Source of the DNA: Comamonadaceae bacterium
GTDB taxonomy: Bacteria; Pseudomonadota; Gammaproteobacteria; Burkholderiales; Burkholderiaceae_C
Direction: 5' to 3'
Length of the DNA stretch: 43,278 nucleotides
Assembly: GCA_947447985.1 (NCBI GenBank)
Contig: CANFLX010000021.1
Coordinates: 1 to 43,278 of the forward strand
Part shown: piece after piece, positions 19,670-27,516 of the stretch
Layout: every line of letters starts with the position of its first letter
Numbering within the stretch: position 1 is the first letter of the stretch
Notes under the pieces: model-generated
What the model saw: the letters and a program-made list of their open reading frames with translations, nothing else
Told to the model about the DNA's origin: nothing
Database searches by the model: none
Translations under genes and position numbers: made by a program

Positions 19670-19975
19670 ATGTCAAATCGTCGTGAATTTGTAGTGAAGC
19701 TGGGTGTTGGTGCTGGTGCTCTGGTTAGTGGCGCCGTTTTTGCGGCCGCCCCCATGGTGGACGAAAAAGACGCCACGGCGGGCAGCCTGGGCTACAAGCC
19801 AGACGCATCGAAAGTGGACAAAACCAAGTTCCCTAAATTTGCTGCGGGTCAAAATTGTGGCAGCTGCGCCTTGTTCCAAGGCAAGGCGGGTGACGCTGCG
19901 GGTGGATGCCCCCTGTTTGCCGGCAAGCAAGTGGCCGGCACCGGCTGGTGCAGCGCCTACAGCAAAAAGGCCTAA
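19670..19975 (+). CDS. High-potential iron-sulfur protein (HiPIP)
   Basis: A 101-residue periplasmic electron carrier. A twin-arginine signal (NRREFVVKLG, then a hydrophobic stretch ending near AAA-P) directs folded export. The mature part carries the four [4Fe-4S] ligands Cys63, Cys66, Cys80 and Cys94 in the HiPIP pattern (CGSC...GGCPLF...GWCSAY). The ATG at 19670 is preferred over 19658 because AGGA (19653-19656) is correctly spaced only for the later one. HiPIPs carry electrons to a terminal oxidase or a photosynthetic reaction centre; no such partner is in this window. A strong terminator follows, so it is probably monocistronic. Confidence 0.95.
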   Translation: MSNRREFVVKLGVGAGALVSGAVFAAAPMVDEKDATAGSLGYKPDASKVDKTKFPKFAAGQNCGSCALFQGKAGDAAGGCPLFAGKQVAGTGWCSAYSKKA

Positions 19976-20000
19976 AGCCTGCGTGGCGGATGCCACGACA

Positions 20001-20045
20001 ACCACCGAAGGCTCCGGTGTTACCGGAGTCGTCGGTGGTTTTTTT
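20001..20045 (+). terminator. Rho-independent terminator after the HiPIP gene
   Basis: A long hairpin (ACCACCGA 20001-20008 with a matching TCGGTGGT arm ending at 20039, plus an inner CTCCGGT/ACCGGAG stem) is followed by seven T. It separates the HiPIP gene from the DEAD-box helicase gene. Confidence 0.9.
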
Positions 20046-20072
20046 ATTTCAGACCTGAGAAACAGTTCCACC

Positions 20073-21338
20073 ATGCCCTTTTCCACGCTCGGACTCTCCA
20101 GCGCCCTGTGCGAGGCAGCCTACGCTGCGGGTTTCCAGACGCCTACGCCGGTTCAGGCGGGGGCGATTGCAGCCGTATTGGAGGGCCGAGACCTGTTGGT
20201 ACGGGCCCAGACAGGGTCTGGCAAAACGGCGGCATTTGCTTTGCCGCTGCTGCAACGTGTGGTGCCCGATGTGCAGCTGCGCCGTGCCCCGAGGCGCATC
20301 CAGGCCCTGGTGTTGGTCCCCACGCGGGAATTGGCGGTGCAGGTCGGCGATGTGCTCAAGGCTTTGGCCCGCAAGCTGGTGCCTGCGCCCAAAATTAGCG
20401 TGGTGTTTGGCGGCGTGTCGATCAACCCCCAAATGATGGGCCTGCGCGGTGGCAGCGACATCGTGGTGGCCACACCCGGGCGCCTGCTGGACCTGGTCGA
20501 CCACAACGCGGTGCACCTGGACCAGGTTCGCACCCTGGTGCTGGACGAGGCGGACCGTCTTCTGGAACAGGGCTTTAGCGAGGAGCTGGGCCGCATCGTG
20601 GCCTTGTTGGGTGCAGAACGGCAAAGCCTTTTCTTGTCGGCCACCTTTGCCCCGCCGGTGAGCGCGCTGGCCCAACAACTCTTGCGCGACCCGGTGCAGG
20701 TGGCGGTGCCAGACACCACGGACACCCGTCCCGATATTGCCCAAAGCGCGATCGCTGTGGACACGCACGCACGCACGCAGCTGCTGCGCCACTTGATCAA
20801 GCAGTATGGCTGGAGTCGCACTTTGGTGTTTGTCGCGACCAAATACTCGGCAGAAATCGTCGCCGACAAATTGCGCAAAGCGGGTCTGAATGCCGAGCCG
20901 CTGCACGGCCAGCTCAGCCAGGGCAAACGCAGCCAGGTGCTGGAAGATTTCAAGGCCTCGCGCATCTCCGTGGTGGTTGCCACCGATTTGGCGGCGCGCG
21001 GTATCGACGTGGTGGAGCTGCCGGTGGTGGTCAACTACGACCTGCCGCGCTCGGCCGACGATTACACCCACCGCATCGGCCGCACCGGGCGTGCGGGCCA
21101 GGCGGGCTTGGCAGTGAGCTTTGTGAGCGCAGATACCGAGGCGCACTGGCGCCTGATAGAAAAACGCCAGGGCCTGGCGCTGGACTTGGAGGCGGTGGAG
21201 GGCTTTGAGCCCACCGAAGTGGCGACCGCGACCGCAGAGCGCTTTGTTGACGCCAGCGGCAACGGCGGCGTCAAGGGCAAGCGACCCAGCAAAAAAGACA
21301 AACTGCGCGCCGCTGCCGAACAGGCGCAGCCGCATTGA
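20073..21338 (+). CDS. DEAD-box ATP-dependent RNA helicase (RhlE-like)
   Basis: A 421-residue cytoplasmic RNA helicase. The Q motif (FQTPTPVQ, 21-28), Walker A AQTGSGKT (45-52), PTRELA (83-88), TPGR (134-137), DEAD (158-161) and SAT (189-191) are all in order. The second RecA domain has VFVATKYSAE, VVVATDLAARGIDV and HRIGRTGRAGQ. The tail is short and lysine-rich (GKRPSKKDKLRAA), as in RhlE-type enzymes that act in ribosome assembly or RNA turnover. The start at 20073 gives the conserved N-terminus; the frame is open further upstream across the HiPIP gene. Its exact RNA target is not known. Confidence 0.94.
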   Translation: MPFSTLGLSSALCEAAYAAGFQTPTPVQAGAIAAVLEGRDLLVRAQTGSGKTAAFALPLLQRVVPDVQLRRAPRRIQALVLVPTRELAVQVGDVLKALARKLVPAPKISVVFGGVSINPQMMGLRGGSDIVVATPGRLLDLVDHNAVHLDQVRTLVLDEADRLLEQGFSEELGRIVALLGAERQSLFLSATFAPPVSALAQQLLRDPVQVAVPDTTDTRPDIAQSAIAVDTHARTQLLRHLIKQYGWSRTLVFVATKYSAEIVADKLRKAGLNAEPLHGQLSQGKRSQVLEDFKASRISVVVATDLAARGIDVVELPVVVNYDLPRSADDYTHRIGRTGRAGQAGLAVSFVSADTEAHWRLIEKRQGLALDLEAVEGFEPTEVATATAERFVDASGNGGVKGKRPSKKDKLRAAAEQAQPH

Positions 21339-21353
21339 ATAGACTGGGCCTCC

Positions 21354-21683
21354 ATGTCTGACGCATCGCAAATAGAAATTCCTCCCTCCTTTGTCGCGCT
21401 GTTTGTCACGCCAGGGCACACCCGCCCGCACACAGCGCGCGAAGTGGTGGCTGCGCGTTACGAGCTGTGCGAAGACCTGGCGCAAAGCCTGGCGCCCACG
21501 GCCAGCCACATGCAGCTTGCCCGTGATTTGCACGCCGCGGAGGTCTTGGCCCAGTGCCTGCAAGCCATCTCCGCAGCGGATGCCGTCGTAGACGAAGGCG
21601 AGGCGCATTGGGTGGTGTGCCGATTGGCGGAACTGCTGGATTGGGAACTCCCGGCCATGCCGGTCCCGCCCCGGAAAGACTGA
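21354..21683 (+). CDS. Small conserved protein of unknown function
   Basis: A 109-residue acidic, mostly helical, soluble protein (IPPSFVALFVTPGHTRP at the start, then REVVAARYELCEDLAQSL). I know similar short proteins from Comamonadaceae, sometimes auto-labelled 'ATPase with chaperone activity', but no P-loop or other catalytic motif is visible, so that label is not supported. It starts 16 bases after the helicase stop and ends 2 bases before the DUF3108 gene, so it is probably in one transcript with both. Confidence 0.7.
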   Translation: MSDASQIEIPPSFVALFVTPGHTRPHTAREVVAARYELCEDLAQSLAPTASHMQLARDLHAAEVLAQCLQAISAADAVVDEGEAHWVVCRLAELLDWELPAMPVPPRKD

Positions 21684-21684
21684 G

Positions 21685-22815
21685 ATGGCACGCAGTGCAG
21701 GCCTCAAAAACAGACGGTTGACCCCCGCACGCCTCTTTGGCCCGTATTGGCGGTCATTGGCAATGCTGGTCGTCGGGGTCGTCGCATTGCATGCATGGCT
21801 GCTGCATGGCTTGGCACGCGCCCTGTCCAGCATGGAGCCTGCATCGGCCACCGGGCCCGTGTTCATTGCCCGCACTTTGGTGCTGGAGGCGCCCACACGG
21901 ACGGATGCCCCGCTCTTGGCGCCTGAGCCGTCTCAGACGGTGGTGCAGCCTCAGGCCGCAAGACGCCCCCCGGCACGGCCAGAAAAAGCGCCCAAGGCGG
22001 ATGCGCCCGAGCAAGACCTGTCCGCCCCGCCGGTCGCCGTGTCCGTCAGTACCCAAGACGCGCCGGAATCGGTACAGGCCGCCACCACCGTGTTGGCACA
22101 GCGCACCGCCGAACCGCCGCCCAGTGCGCCAGCAGGCGCAAGCGTGCGCAGCGTGAGCACAGGCATGCCCGACTACGACTACCTGGTGCCAGGCTCGGTG
22201 CGGCTCAAGTACAAAGGGTCGGGAACCAAAGGCTTTTTGGCGCTGCCGGTCTCGGCAGAGCTGTTGTGGGTCAAAGACGGCAAGTCGTATGACGCCCGCT
22301 TAGAGCTCGGTTTGCTGGGCTTTACCAGAGTACAAACCAGCAAAGGCGCGGTCGGCCCCCGTGGTTTGGAGCCGCTGCGTTTTGGTGACAAGACCCGCAG
22401 CGAGGAGGCGGCTCACTTTCAACGGGCCAAAGGCATTGTCAGCTTCAGTGGCAACGGCCCGGACGCACCTTTGATGCCCTTGGCGCAAGACCTGCTCAGC
22501 GTCTACGTGCAGCTGGCGTCCATGTGGGGGGCCAATCCGGCGCGGTTCAGCCCTGGCACGCAATTACCGTTTCAGCTGGTGGAAAAACACCGCTCTGGCA
22601 GCCGGGTGTTCACGGTGGCTGCCACGGAGCGCTTGACGATGGCGGGCCGTGACATGGTGGCCACCCGTCTGGTCTGCGATCCCTCAGCGGAGTACGACAA
22701 CCGGGTCGAGGTGTGGCTGGCCCCCGCGTTGGAATACCTGCCTGCGCGCATCCGCATGACCCAGGCCAATGGCGATGAGGTCGACATTTTTTGGAGCAGT
22801 TCGGAAAAACCCTAG
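21685..22815 (+). CDS. DUF3108 domain-containing envelope protein
   Basis: A 376-residue protein anchored by one N-terminal membrane helix (SLAMLVVGVVALHAWLLHGL). A proline/alanine-rich linker (about residues 70-155) leads to a C-terminal DUF3108 beta-rich domain, recognised by YLVPGSVRLKYKGSG, ELLWVKDGKSYDARLEL and the closing PARIRMTQANGDEVDIFW. The arrangement suggests a periplasmic domain held away from the inner membrane. The biochemical role of the family is unknown. It begins one base after the stop of the small upstream gene. Confidence 0.82.
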   Translation: MARSAGLKNRRLTPARLFGPYWRSLAMLVVGVVALHAWLLHGLARALSSMEPASATGPVFIARTLVLEAPTRTDAPLLAPEPSQTVVQPQAARRPPARPEKAPKADAPEQDLSAPPVAVSVSTQDAPESVQAATTVLAQRTAEPPPSAPAGASVRSVSTGMPDYDYLVPGSVRLKYKGSGTKGFLALPVSAELLWVKDGKSYDARLELGLLGFTRVQTSKGAVGPRGLEPLRFGDKTRSEEAAHFQRAKGIVSFSGNGPDAPLMPLAQDLLSVYVQLASMWGANPARFSPGTQLPFQLVEKHRSGSRVFTVAATERLTMAGRDMVATRLVCDPSAEYDNRVEVWLAPALEYLPARIRMTQANGDEVDIFWSSSEKP

Positions 22816-22891
22816 GCCTCCAAGCCCTTGTAAACCGGCGAATCGCACAAATCCTGTTAACCTAGAAACCAACCCGCACCGAACGCCCCGC

Positions 22892-23233
22892 ATGCACACG
22901 CTCTACGACTCCGACACCTTTACCGTGACCCATATGCTGGCCAACGCCCAGGCGCAGGACATGAGCCCGGCGTCGGCCAACGGCCCGGGCAACACCGCGC
23001 TGAGCGAGGTCAAAACCGCCCAATACCCCCAGGGCGTTCCCATGCTGGCGCGCCACGGCTTTGAGATCGTGGACAAACGCTCGGGCAAAGAGGTGTACCT
23101 CGACGGCTCCTGGGCCGAACTGTTTCAGCAGCACATCGTGGCCTGGCAGGTCAACATGCCAACCCAGGAAGAAGTGGAAGAAACCCTGGAGCAATACGCC
23201 GAACTGGCGCAAAACCCGGTGGTGGTGCACTGA
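22892..23233 (+). CDS. DUF3567 family protein
   Basis: A 113-residue soluble protein with the features of the Burkholderiales DUF3567 family: MHTLYDSDTFTVTH at the start, GFEIVDKRSGKEVYLDGSWAELFQ in the middle and the PTQEEVEETLEQYAEL...NPVVVH ending. The ATG at 22892 is chosen because the open frame before it overlaps the DUF3108 gene. The function is unknown. It converges with the end of the cox operon 26 bases away. Confidence 0.85.
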   Translation: MHTLYDSDTFTVTHMLANAQAQDMSPASANGPGNTALSEVKTAQYPQGVPMLARHGFEIVDKRSGKEVYLDGSWAELFQQHIVAWQVNMPTQEEVEETLEQYAELAQNPVVVH

Positions 23234-23259
23234 GCGCCTGAACGACGGGCGGGCGTCCC

Positions 23260-23964
23260 CTAAGCCGCCGCGTAGCGGTAAATCTGGTCACCCTGCGGTG
23301 CCCGGATCTGCGCGTTGAAGGACACCACAATGCGGTCCTTGGTGCCGACATAGGGCAAGGCCTTGTGCGGCAAAAACGCCGGGAACAACACCAACTCGCC
23401 CTCTTGCGGTGTCACGTCCAGCGTCGCGTTTTGCAAGTACGCATTGCCCATGTCCATGTAGGCCCCGCCCAAAAGCGGAAACAACGGGCTGTAAAAGCGC
23501 GTGGCGCCGTTGAGCGCGCCCCATTGCGCCTCACGCTGGCGCTCCTCGACGGGGTCGATCTGCACGTAGTACACGCCCGACCAGGAACAGTTGCCGTGGG
23601 TGTGCACGTCATGAAAGGCCGCCCCGTTTTGGATCTGAAACCACAGACCGACCAATTCGAGCTGCAGTCCGTGGCGACCGCTGGGCCAGACGCCTGCGTT
23701 GGCTTGCTTGGCCGTGGCTTGGAGTGACTGGGCAATGAACTTCACCAGCGTGTGGAACTCGGGCACGTCCACGCGCTGCAGCAGGTCGTCGCTGCTGGCG
23801 TAAAAGCTGCCTGCGCGCTCCGGGTGCTGGGCCACATCGGTGGCGCGCATCACACTGAAAATGCGCGCCAGCACCTCGTTCACGGCGGACGCGCCTTCCA
23901 AGCGGTGCACCGCCATGGGCACGGGCCAGTGGGCGCTGTTGGGTGCAAACAGGGGCGCGCTCAT
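23260..23964 (-). CDS. Putative 2OG-Fe(II) oxygenase (TIGR02466-like), last gene of the cox operon
   Basis: A 234-residue protein resembling the putative 2-oxoglutarate/Fe(II) oxygenase family. HDVHTHGNCSWSGVYYV (118-134) holds candidate iron ligands His121 and His123; LVLFPAFLPHKALPYVGTKDRIVVSFN (191-217) supplies distal His200 and Arg211, a candidate 2OG-carboxylate contact. The double-stranded beta-helix pattern is consistent. Its ATG at 23964 overlaps the stop of the MocA-like gene (ATGA), so the two are translationally coupled within the CO dehydrogenase operon. No such enzyme belongs to the classical cox set, and its substrate is unknown. Confidence 0.78.
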   Translation of the reverse strand: MSAPLFAPNSAHWPVPMAVHRLEGASAVNEVLARIFSVMRATDVAQHPERAGSFYASSDDLLQRVDVPEFHTLVKFIAQSLQATAKQANAGVWPSGRHGLQLELVGLWFQIQNGAAFHDVHTHGNCSWSGVYYVQIDPVEERQREAQWGALNGATRFYSPLFPLLGGAYMDMGNAYLQNATLDVTPQEGELVLFPAFLPHKALPYVGTKDRIVVSFNAQIRAPQGDQIYRYAAA

Positions 23965-24638
23965 GCAGCGACGCTTTGCTCGGCGGGCAGCTCCAGGCGC
24001 CACCCGGTGCGCAGACTGAGCGCCTCCAGGTCTTCGGGGGTATCCAGGTCGGTGACAAAGCGGGTGTTGCTGCTGGTGTGCACATGCACCAATTCGGGCT
24101 GGCGCTCCACCAAATGGCGGCAGCCCAGGTTGGTGTCGCTGGCCAATATCTGTGCCAAAGCCACATCGTCCATGACCAGCGGGTTGCCACGCTGGCCGTT
24201 GACCATCGGCACCACCACATGGCCGCTGGGGCGTTTTTTGAAAGCCGCGATCAGCTCGGTCAAGTCGGCGGCACCCAGGAGCGGCTGGTCTGCCAGCACC
24301 ACCAGCACGGCGTCAAAGTTGCCGCGCAAGGCCTGCAGGCCAACGCGCACCGAGCTTTGCTGGCCCAAGGCGTAGTCTGCGTTGTGGGCCAAGGTCACCG
24401 GAAAGGTTGAGACGCTGGCTTCTACCGCGTCGCGCGCAAAGCCGGTAACCACCACCACCTCGTCCACCCCGGCGCCACTGAGCGCAATCAGTTGGCGGTT
24501 GATCAGCGGCACACCTTGCAAGCGAATCAGCGATTTGGCCACGCCGCCCATGCGACTGCCCGTGCCCGCGGCCAGGAGCACGGCCCCGACGCGCAGGCGG
24601 GCATACAAACCGCCGCCTTGTTTGAGTAAGCATCCCAT
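23961..24638 (-). CDS. MocA-like molybdenum cofactor cytidylyltransferase
   Basis: A 225-residue NTP transferase of the MobA/MocA type. The nucleotide-binding LLAAGTGSRMGGVAKSL motif is near the N-terminus, VLADQPLLGAADL in the middle and RGNPLVMDD later. MocA converts molybdopterin to molybdopterin cytosine dinucleotide (MCD), the cofactor used by CO dehydrogenase, which explains its place directly after coxE. A GGAGA site precedes the ATG. It overlaps the downstream 2OG-oxygenase gene by 4 bases. Guanylyl (MobA) specificity cannot be fully excluded by eye, but the operon argues for cytidylyl. Confidence 0.85.
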   Translation of the reverse strand: MGCLLKQGGGLYARLRVGAVLLAAGTGSRMGGVAKSLIRLQGVPLINRQLIALSGAGVDEVVVVTGFARDAVEASVSTFPVTLAHNADYALGQQSSVRVGLQALRGNFDAVLVVLADQPLLGAADLTELIAAFKKRPSGHVVVPMVNGQRGNPLVMDDVALAQILASDTNLGCRHLVERQPELVHVHTSSNTRFVTDLDTPEDLEALSLRTGWRLELPAEQSVAA

Positions 24639-24671
24639 GGTGATCTCCGGTCTTCAGATAAAAAATTGGGC

Positions 24672-25865
24672 TCAGGCGCTGCGCAACAAATCAGGCAGCC
24701 GCGCCAAGCTCGCCAGATTATGGGCGGGCATAAAGCGGTGCACCTGGGACGCTGCCCGCAGCAGCGCTTCCGATTGTGGCGCTTGCACCGTGGGGTGCAG
24801 CCAGCAGACCCGTGCGCCGCGGGCGCGCACCTGGGCCAGTACGGCGGCCAGATCGTCGGGCGGGTCGGTGTCGTAGCCATCGCTGAACACCAAAAAATAG
24901 TCACCGCGTTGCAAGGCCTTGCGCTCCAGGTGCAATTTCAGGGCTGTTTGCAGGCAGCTGGCGATGCGGGTGCCACCGCCAAAGCCAAAGGTCACCGCGT
25001 TGACCTTTTCCTGAACCCGTTCGCTGCGCCGCTTCATCAGCGGCGTGACGTCGGCCACGCTGGTGTGAAATACCAAAGCGCGGGCATCCATCACTTCGAC
25101 AAATGCGCGGCTCAGGCGCAGGTAAAACTGGGCGTGGACTTCCATGGAGCGGCTGACGTCCACCAGCACCACCACGCGTGGCTGGCGGCGCTGGCGCTGT
25201 ACGCGCGCGAGTTTGATGATTTCGCCAGCCGTGCCTTGTGCACCGCGCAAGGAGCGGCGCAGGTGGATCGAGCCCCGCTGGCCGGTCGGCTCAAAGCGGC
25301 GCAGCAGCTGGCTGCGCAGGCGTTTTTTGAGCGCTTCCACGAGGGGTTCAAAGCGGTCCATGTCGCCGGGCATCCATTCGGCAAAGTCGCGTTCGTCCAG
25401 TGGTGCGGTGCTGCTGGCGCCGCCCTGGGCGCGCTGACCACCGGACTCCTCCAAGTCGCCGCTGGCCGCGTCATCGGCCTGGCCCACCGTGGGGCGCGCT
25501 TCACCGGGTGCGGAATTGCCCGCCTGCTGGGCCATGTCCTGGTGCATTTGCTGCACCAGCTCCGGCAGGCTGCGGGCGCGCTGGGTGAGCCCCGAGCTGC
25601 GGGTGCTTCCTTTGACCTTGTGGGGGAACCAAAAGGCCTGGTGCAGCTCCGGGTACTTGCGCCACTGCCGTTGGCTGCCGCTGGCGATGGCGCGCCACAA
25701 GGCCTGCACACGCGGCCACTGCTCCAGCGGCAAGGCCGCTGCGGCTTGCACCATCAGTGCGATCTCGGCGTATCCCAGCGCAAACCCATGCTGGCGCAGG
25801 TAGTCGGCAAACTCGCCAAGGCGCTCGCGCGGGTCGGTGGCTGCGCTGGGCTGCAGTGCGGCCAT
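24672..25865 (-). CDS. coxE: CoxE, VWA-domain CO dehydrogenase maturation protein
   Basis: A 397-residue von Willebrand factor A protein. The N-terminal helical part (RLGEFADYLRQHGFALGY) is followed by an acidic low-complexity linker, and the C-terminal VWA domain carries the MIDAS motif DVSRS (Asp236, Ser238, Ser240) with later GFGGGTRIA and FSDGYDT. In Oligotropha, CoxE works with the CoxD ATPase to assemble the [CuSMoO2] active site. The start at 25865, 5 bases after the coxD stop, is preferred; 31 more open codons overlap coxD and lack similarity. Confidence 0.93.
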   Translation of the reverse strand: MAALQPSAATDPRERLGEFADYLRQHGFALGYAEIALMVQAAAALPLEQWPRVQALWRAIASGSQRQWRKYPELHQAFWFPHKVKGSTRSSGLTQRARSLPELVQQMHQDMAQQAGNSAPGEARPTVGQADDAASGDLEESGGQRAQGGASSTAPLDERDFAEWMPGDMDRFEPLVEALKKRLRSQLLRRFEPTGQRGSIHLRRSLRGAQGTAGEIIKLARVQRQRRQPRVVVLVDVSRSMEVHAQFYLRLSRAFVEVMDARALVFHTSVADVTPLMKRRSERVQEKVNAVTFGFGGGTRIASCLQTALKLHLERKALQRGDYFLVFSDGYDTDPPDDLAAVLAQVRARGARVCWLHPTVQAPQSEALLRAASQVHRFMPAHNLASLARLPDLLRSA

Positions 25866-25870
25866 GGCGC

Positions 25871-26803
25871 TTATTTCAGGGCAGCGGCCACGCCTGCGTC
25901 TTGGCCCATGCGCGGGCCGTCCATCAGCTTGCCCACGCGCTCTGCGGTGACTTGCCAATGGTCATTGCGCGTTTTGAGCAGCGCCGCCATAGACGGCATC
26001 AGCAGTTGTGGGTCAATGGGCAGCTCACTGTGTCCGAGCTTGAACAGCACGCGGACCCAGTCCAGCGTCTCTGCCACGCCGGGGGTTTTGTCCAGGTCTT
26101 CTTTGCGCAGCCGATGCACAAAGGCCACGCACTCTTCCACCAATCGGCTGGCGGCTTCGGGCACCAGGGTGCGCACGATCAGGGTTTCGCGCGCCAAGGT
26201 CGGGAAGTCCACAAAGTGGTACAGGCAACGGCGGCGCAGCGCGTCTGACAAATCACGCGTGCCGTTGCTGGTCAAAATCACCAGCGGCTTGGTCACCGCG
26301 TGCAAGGTGCCCAGCTCGGGCACGCTGACCTGGTATTCCGAGAGCATCTCCAGCAAAAAGGCCTCAAAGGCCTCGTCTGCGCGGTCGATTTCGTCAATCA
26401 GCAAGACGCAGGGCGTGTTTGAGCGAATGGCCTGCAGCAAAGGCCGCTCCAGCAAAAAAGCCTCCGAGAACAGGTTGTCACGCAGGGCCGCACGCTCGCC
26501 CTGGTTGGCCTCGGCCATGCGGATTTCGAGCAACTGGCGGCTGTAGTTCCACTCGTAGACCGCCTGGTTCACGTCCAGGCCTTCGTAGCACTGCAGGCGC
26601 AACAGCGGCCGGCCCAGCGCTTTGGCGCTGGCGCTGGCAATGGCGGTCTTGCCAACCCCCGCGTCTCCCTCAAGCAAAAGCGGCCGCTCCAAGGACAAAC
26701 CCATCCACACCAGGCTGGCGAGTTCTTCGTCGGCGATATAACCCGCGTGGAACAGCCGCTCACGCAAGCCTTGGGGGGTGGCGGTGTCGGCAGAGGTGCT
26801 CAT
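25871..26803 (-). CDS. coxD: CoxD, MoxR-type AAA+ ATPase for CO dehydrogenase maturation
   Basis: A 310-residue MoxR-family AAA+ chaperone. Walker A GDAGVGKT is at residues 46-53, Walker B is VLLIDEIDRAD, and the sensor regions TSNGTRDLSDALRRRC follow. In characterised cox operons CoxD unfolds or remodels apo-CoxL so that sulfur and copper can be inserted at the molybdenum site. It is followed by coxE at 5 bases and preceded by coxG at 9 bases, so it is firmly inside the operon. Confidence 0.94.
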   Translation of the reverse strand: MSTSADTATPQGLRERLFHAGYIADEELASLVWMGLSLERPLLLEGDAGVGKTAIASASAKALGRPLLRLQCYEGLDVNQAVYEWNYSRQLLEIRMAEANQGERAALRDNLFSEAFLLERPLLQAIRSNTPCVLLIDEIDRADEAFEAFLLEMLSEYQVSVPELGTLHAVTKPLVILTSNGTRDLSDALRRRCLYHFVDFPTLARETLIVRTLVPEAASRLVEECVAFVHRLRKEDLDKTPGVAETLDWVRVLFKLGHSELPIDPQLLMPSMAALLKTRNDHWQVTAERVGKLMDGPRMGQDAGVAAALK

Positions 26804-26812
26804 AGGCCTGGC

Positions 26813-27451
26813 TTAAGCAGAACGTTTGCTGCCAAACAAATTGGCAAAGAAGCCCTTGATCAAGGCCCAGACCAGGCCCAGCGCGTTGAACTCTTTGGCC
26901 ACCACGGGCGCTTGCGGTGCAGCCGGGGCTGCAGCGGCAGGCGCTGCACTTTCGCCGCTTGCCGCCGAAGCACTGGCTACGGGCTGCAAAGCGGCCTGTG
27001 CCACGGCCGCTTTTTGCGAAAACACATCGGCAAACTGGGCCAGGATCATGTCGGAGACCGAGCCCATCATGCGCCCGCCAAATTGCGCGAACTTGCCGTT
27101 GACAATCACTTCCGCGTGACCGACCAGGGTGCAGCTGCCAGCGTCGATCGCCACCAGGTTGGCGGTCAATTCCATCGAGGCCGATGAGCCGCCTTTGTCG
27201 GCACCCTTACCGATCATCTTGAGCGTGCGGGTGGCCGGGTCCAGCGCCAAAATTTCGATGGTGCCTGCGAACGCGGCGACCGCGGGGCCCACCTTGACGC
27301 GCACACTGCCGGTGAAATGCGTGGCGTCAATTTCTGAGGTGATTTGCGCACCGGGCATGCAGGTCGCCAATTCGTTCATATTTGCCAACACGGTCCATGC
27401 GGCCTCTGCGCCGGCTGCAACCGGGTACTGCTTGTCTAAAACGACTTCCAT
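26813..27451 (-). CDS. coxG: CoxG, SRPBCC-fold CO dehydrogenase subunit G
   Basis: A 212-residue protein with an N-terminal SRPBCC/START-like domain (residues 1-145; LDKQYPVAAGAEAAWTVLAN, CMPGAQI, GHAEVIVNGKFAQFGGRM). An alanine/proline-rich linker leads to a short hydrophobic C-terminal segment (LGLVWALIKGFFANLF) that likely anchors it at the membrane. CoxG is held to recruit CO dehydrogenase to the cytoplasmic membrane, and related proteins bind quinone-like molecules. The ATG at 27451 follows GGAGAG. Here coxG sits between coxL and coxD, unlike the Oligotropha order where it follows coxDEF. Confidence 0.93.
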   Translation of the reverse strand: MEVVLDKQYPVAAGAEAAWTVLANMNELATCMPGAQITSEIDATHFTGSVRVKVGPAVAAFAGTIEILALDPATRTLKMIGKGADKGGSSASMELTANLVAIDAGSCTLVGHAEVIVNGKFAQFGGRMMGSVSDMILAQFADVFSQKAAVAQAALQPVASASAASGESAAPAAAAPAAPQAPVVAKEFNALGLVWALIKGFFANLFGSKRSA

Positions 27452-27516
27452 GAGATCTCTCCAAAAAACAGGGGCGGATGCAGCGTGCCGCATCCGCCCA
27501 CCAGGACACTAAAAAA

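Noticed and set aside
20049..21896. Minus-strand open frame of 615 codons opposite the DEAD-box helicase
   Set aside because: Spans several real genes and a terminator, and has the composition of an antisense shadow.
24666..26546. Plus-strand open frame of 626 codons opposite coxE and coxD
   Set aside because: No domain character; the reverse strand encodes intact VWA and AAA+ proteins with the right motifs and spacing.
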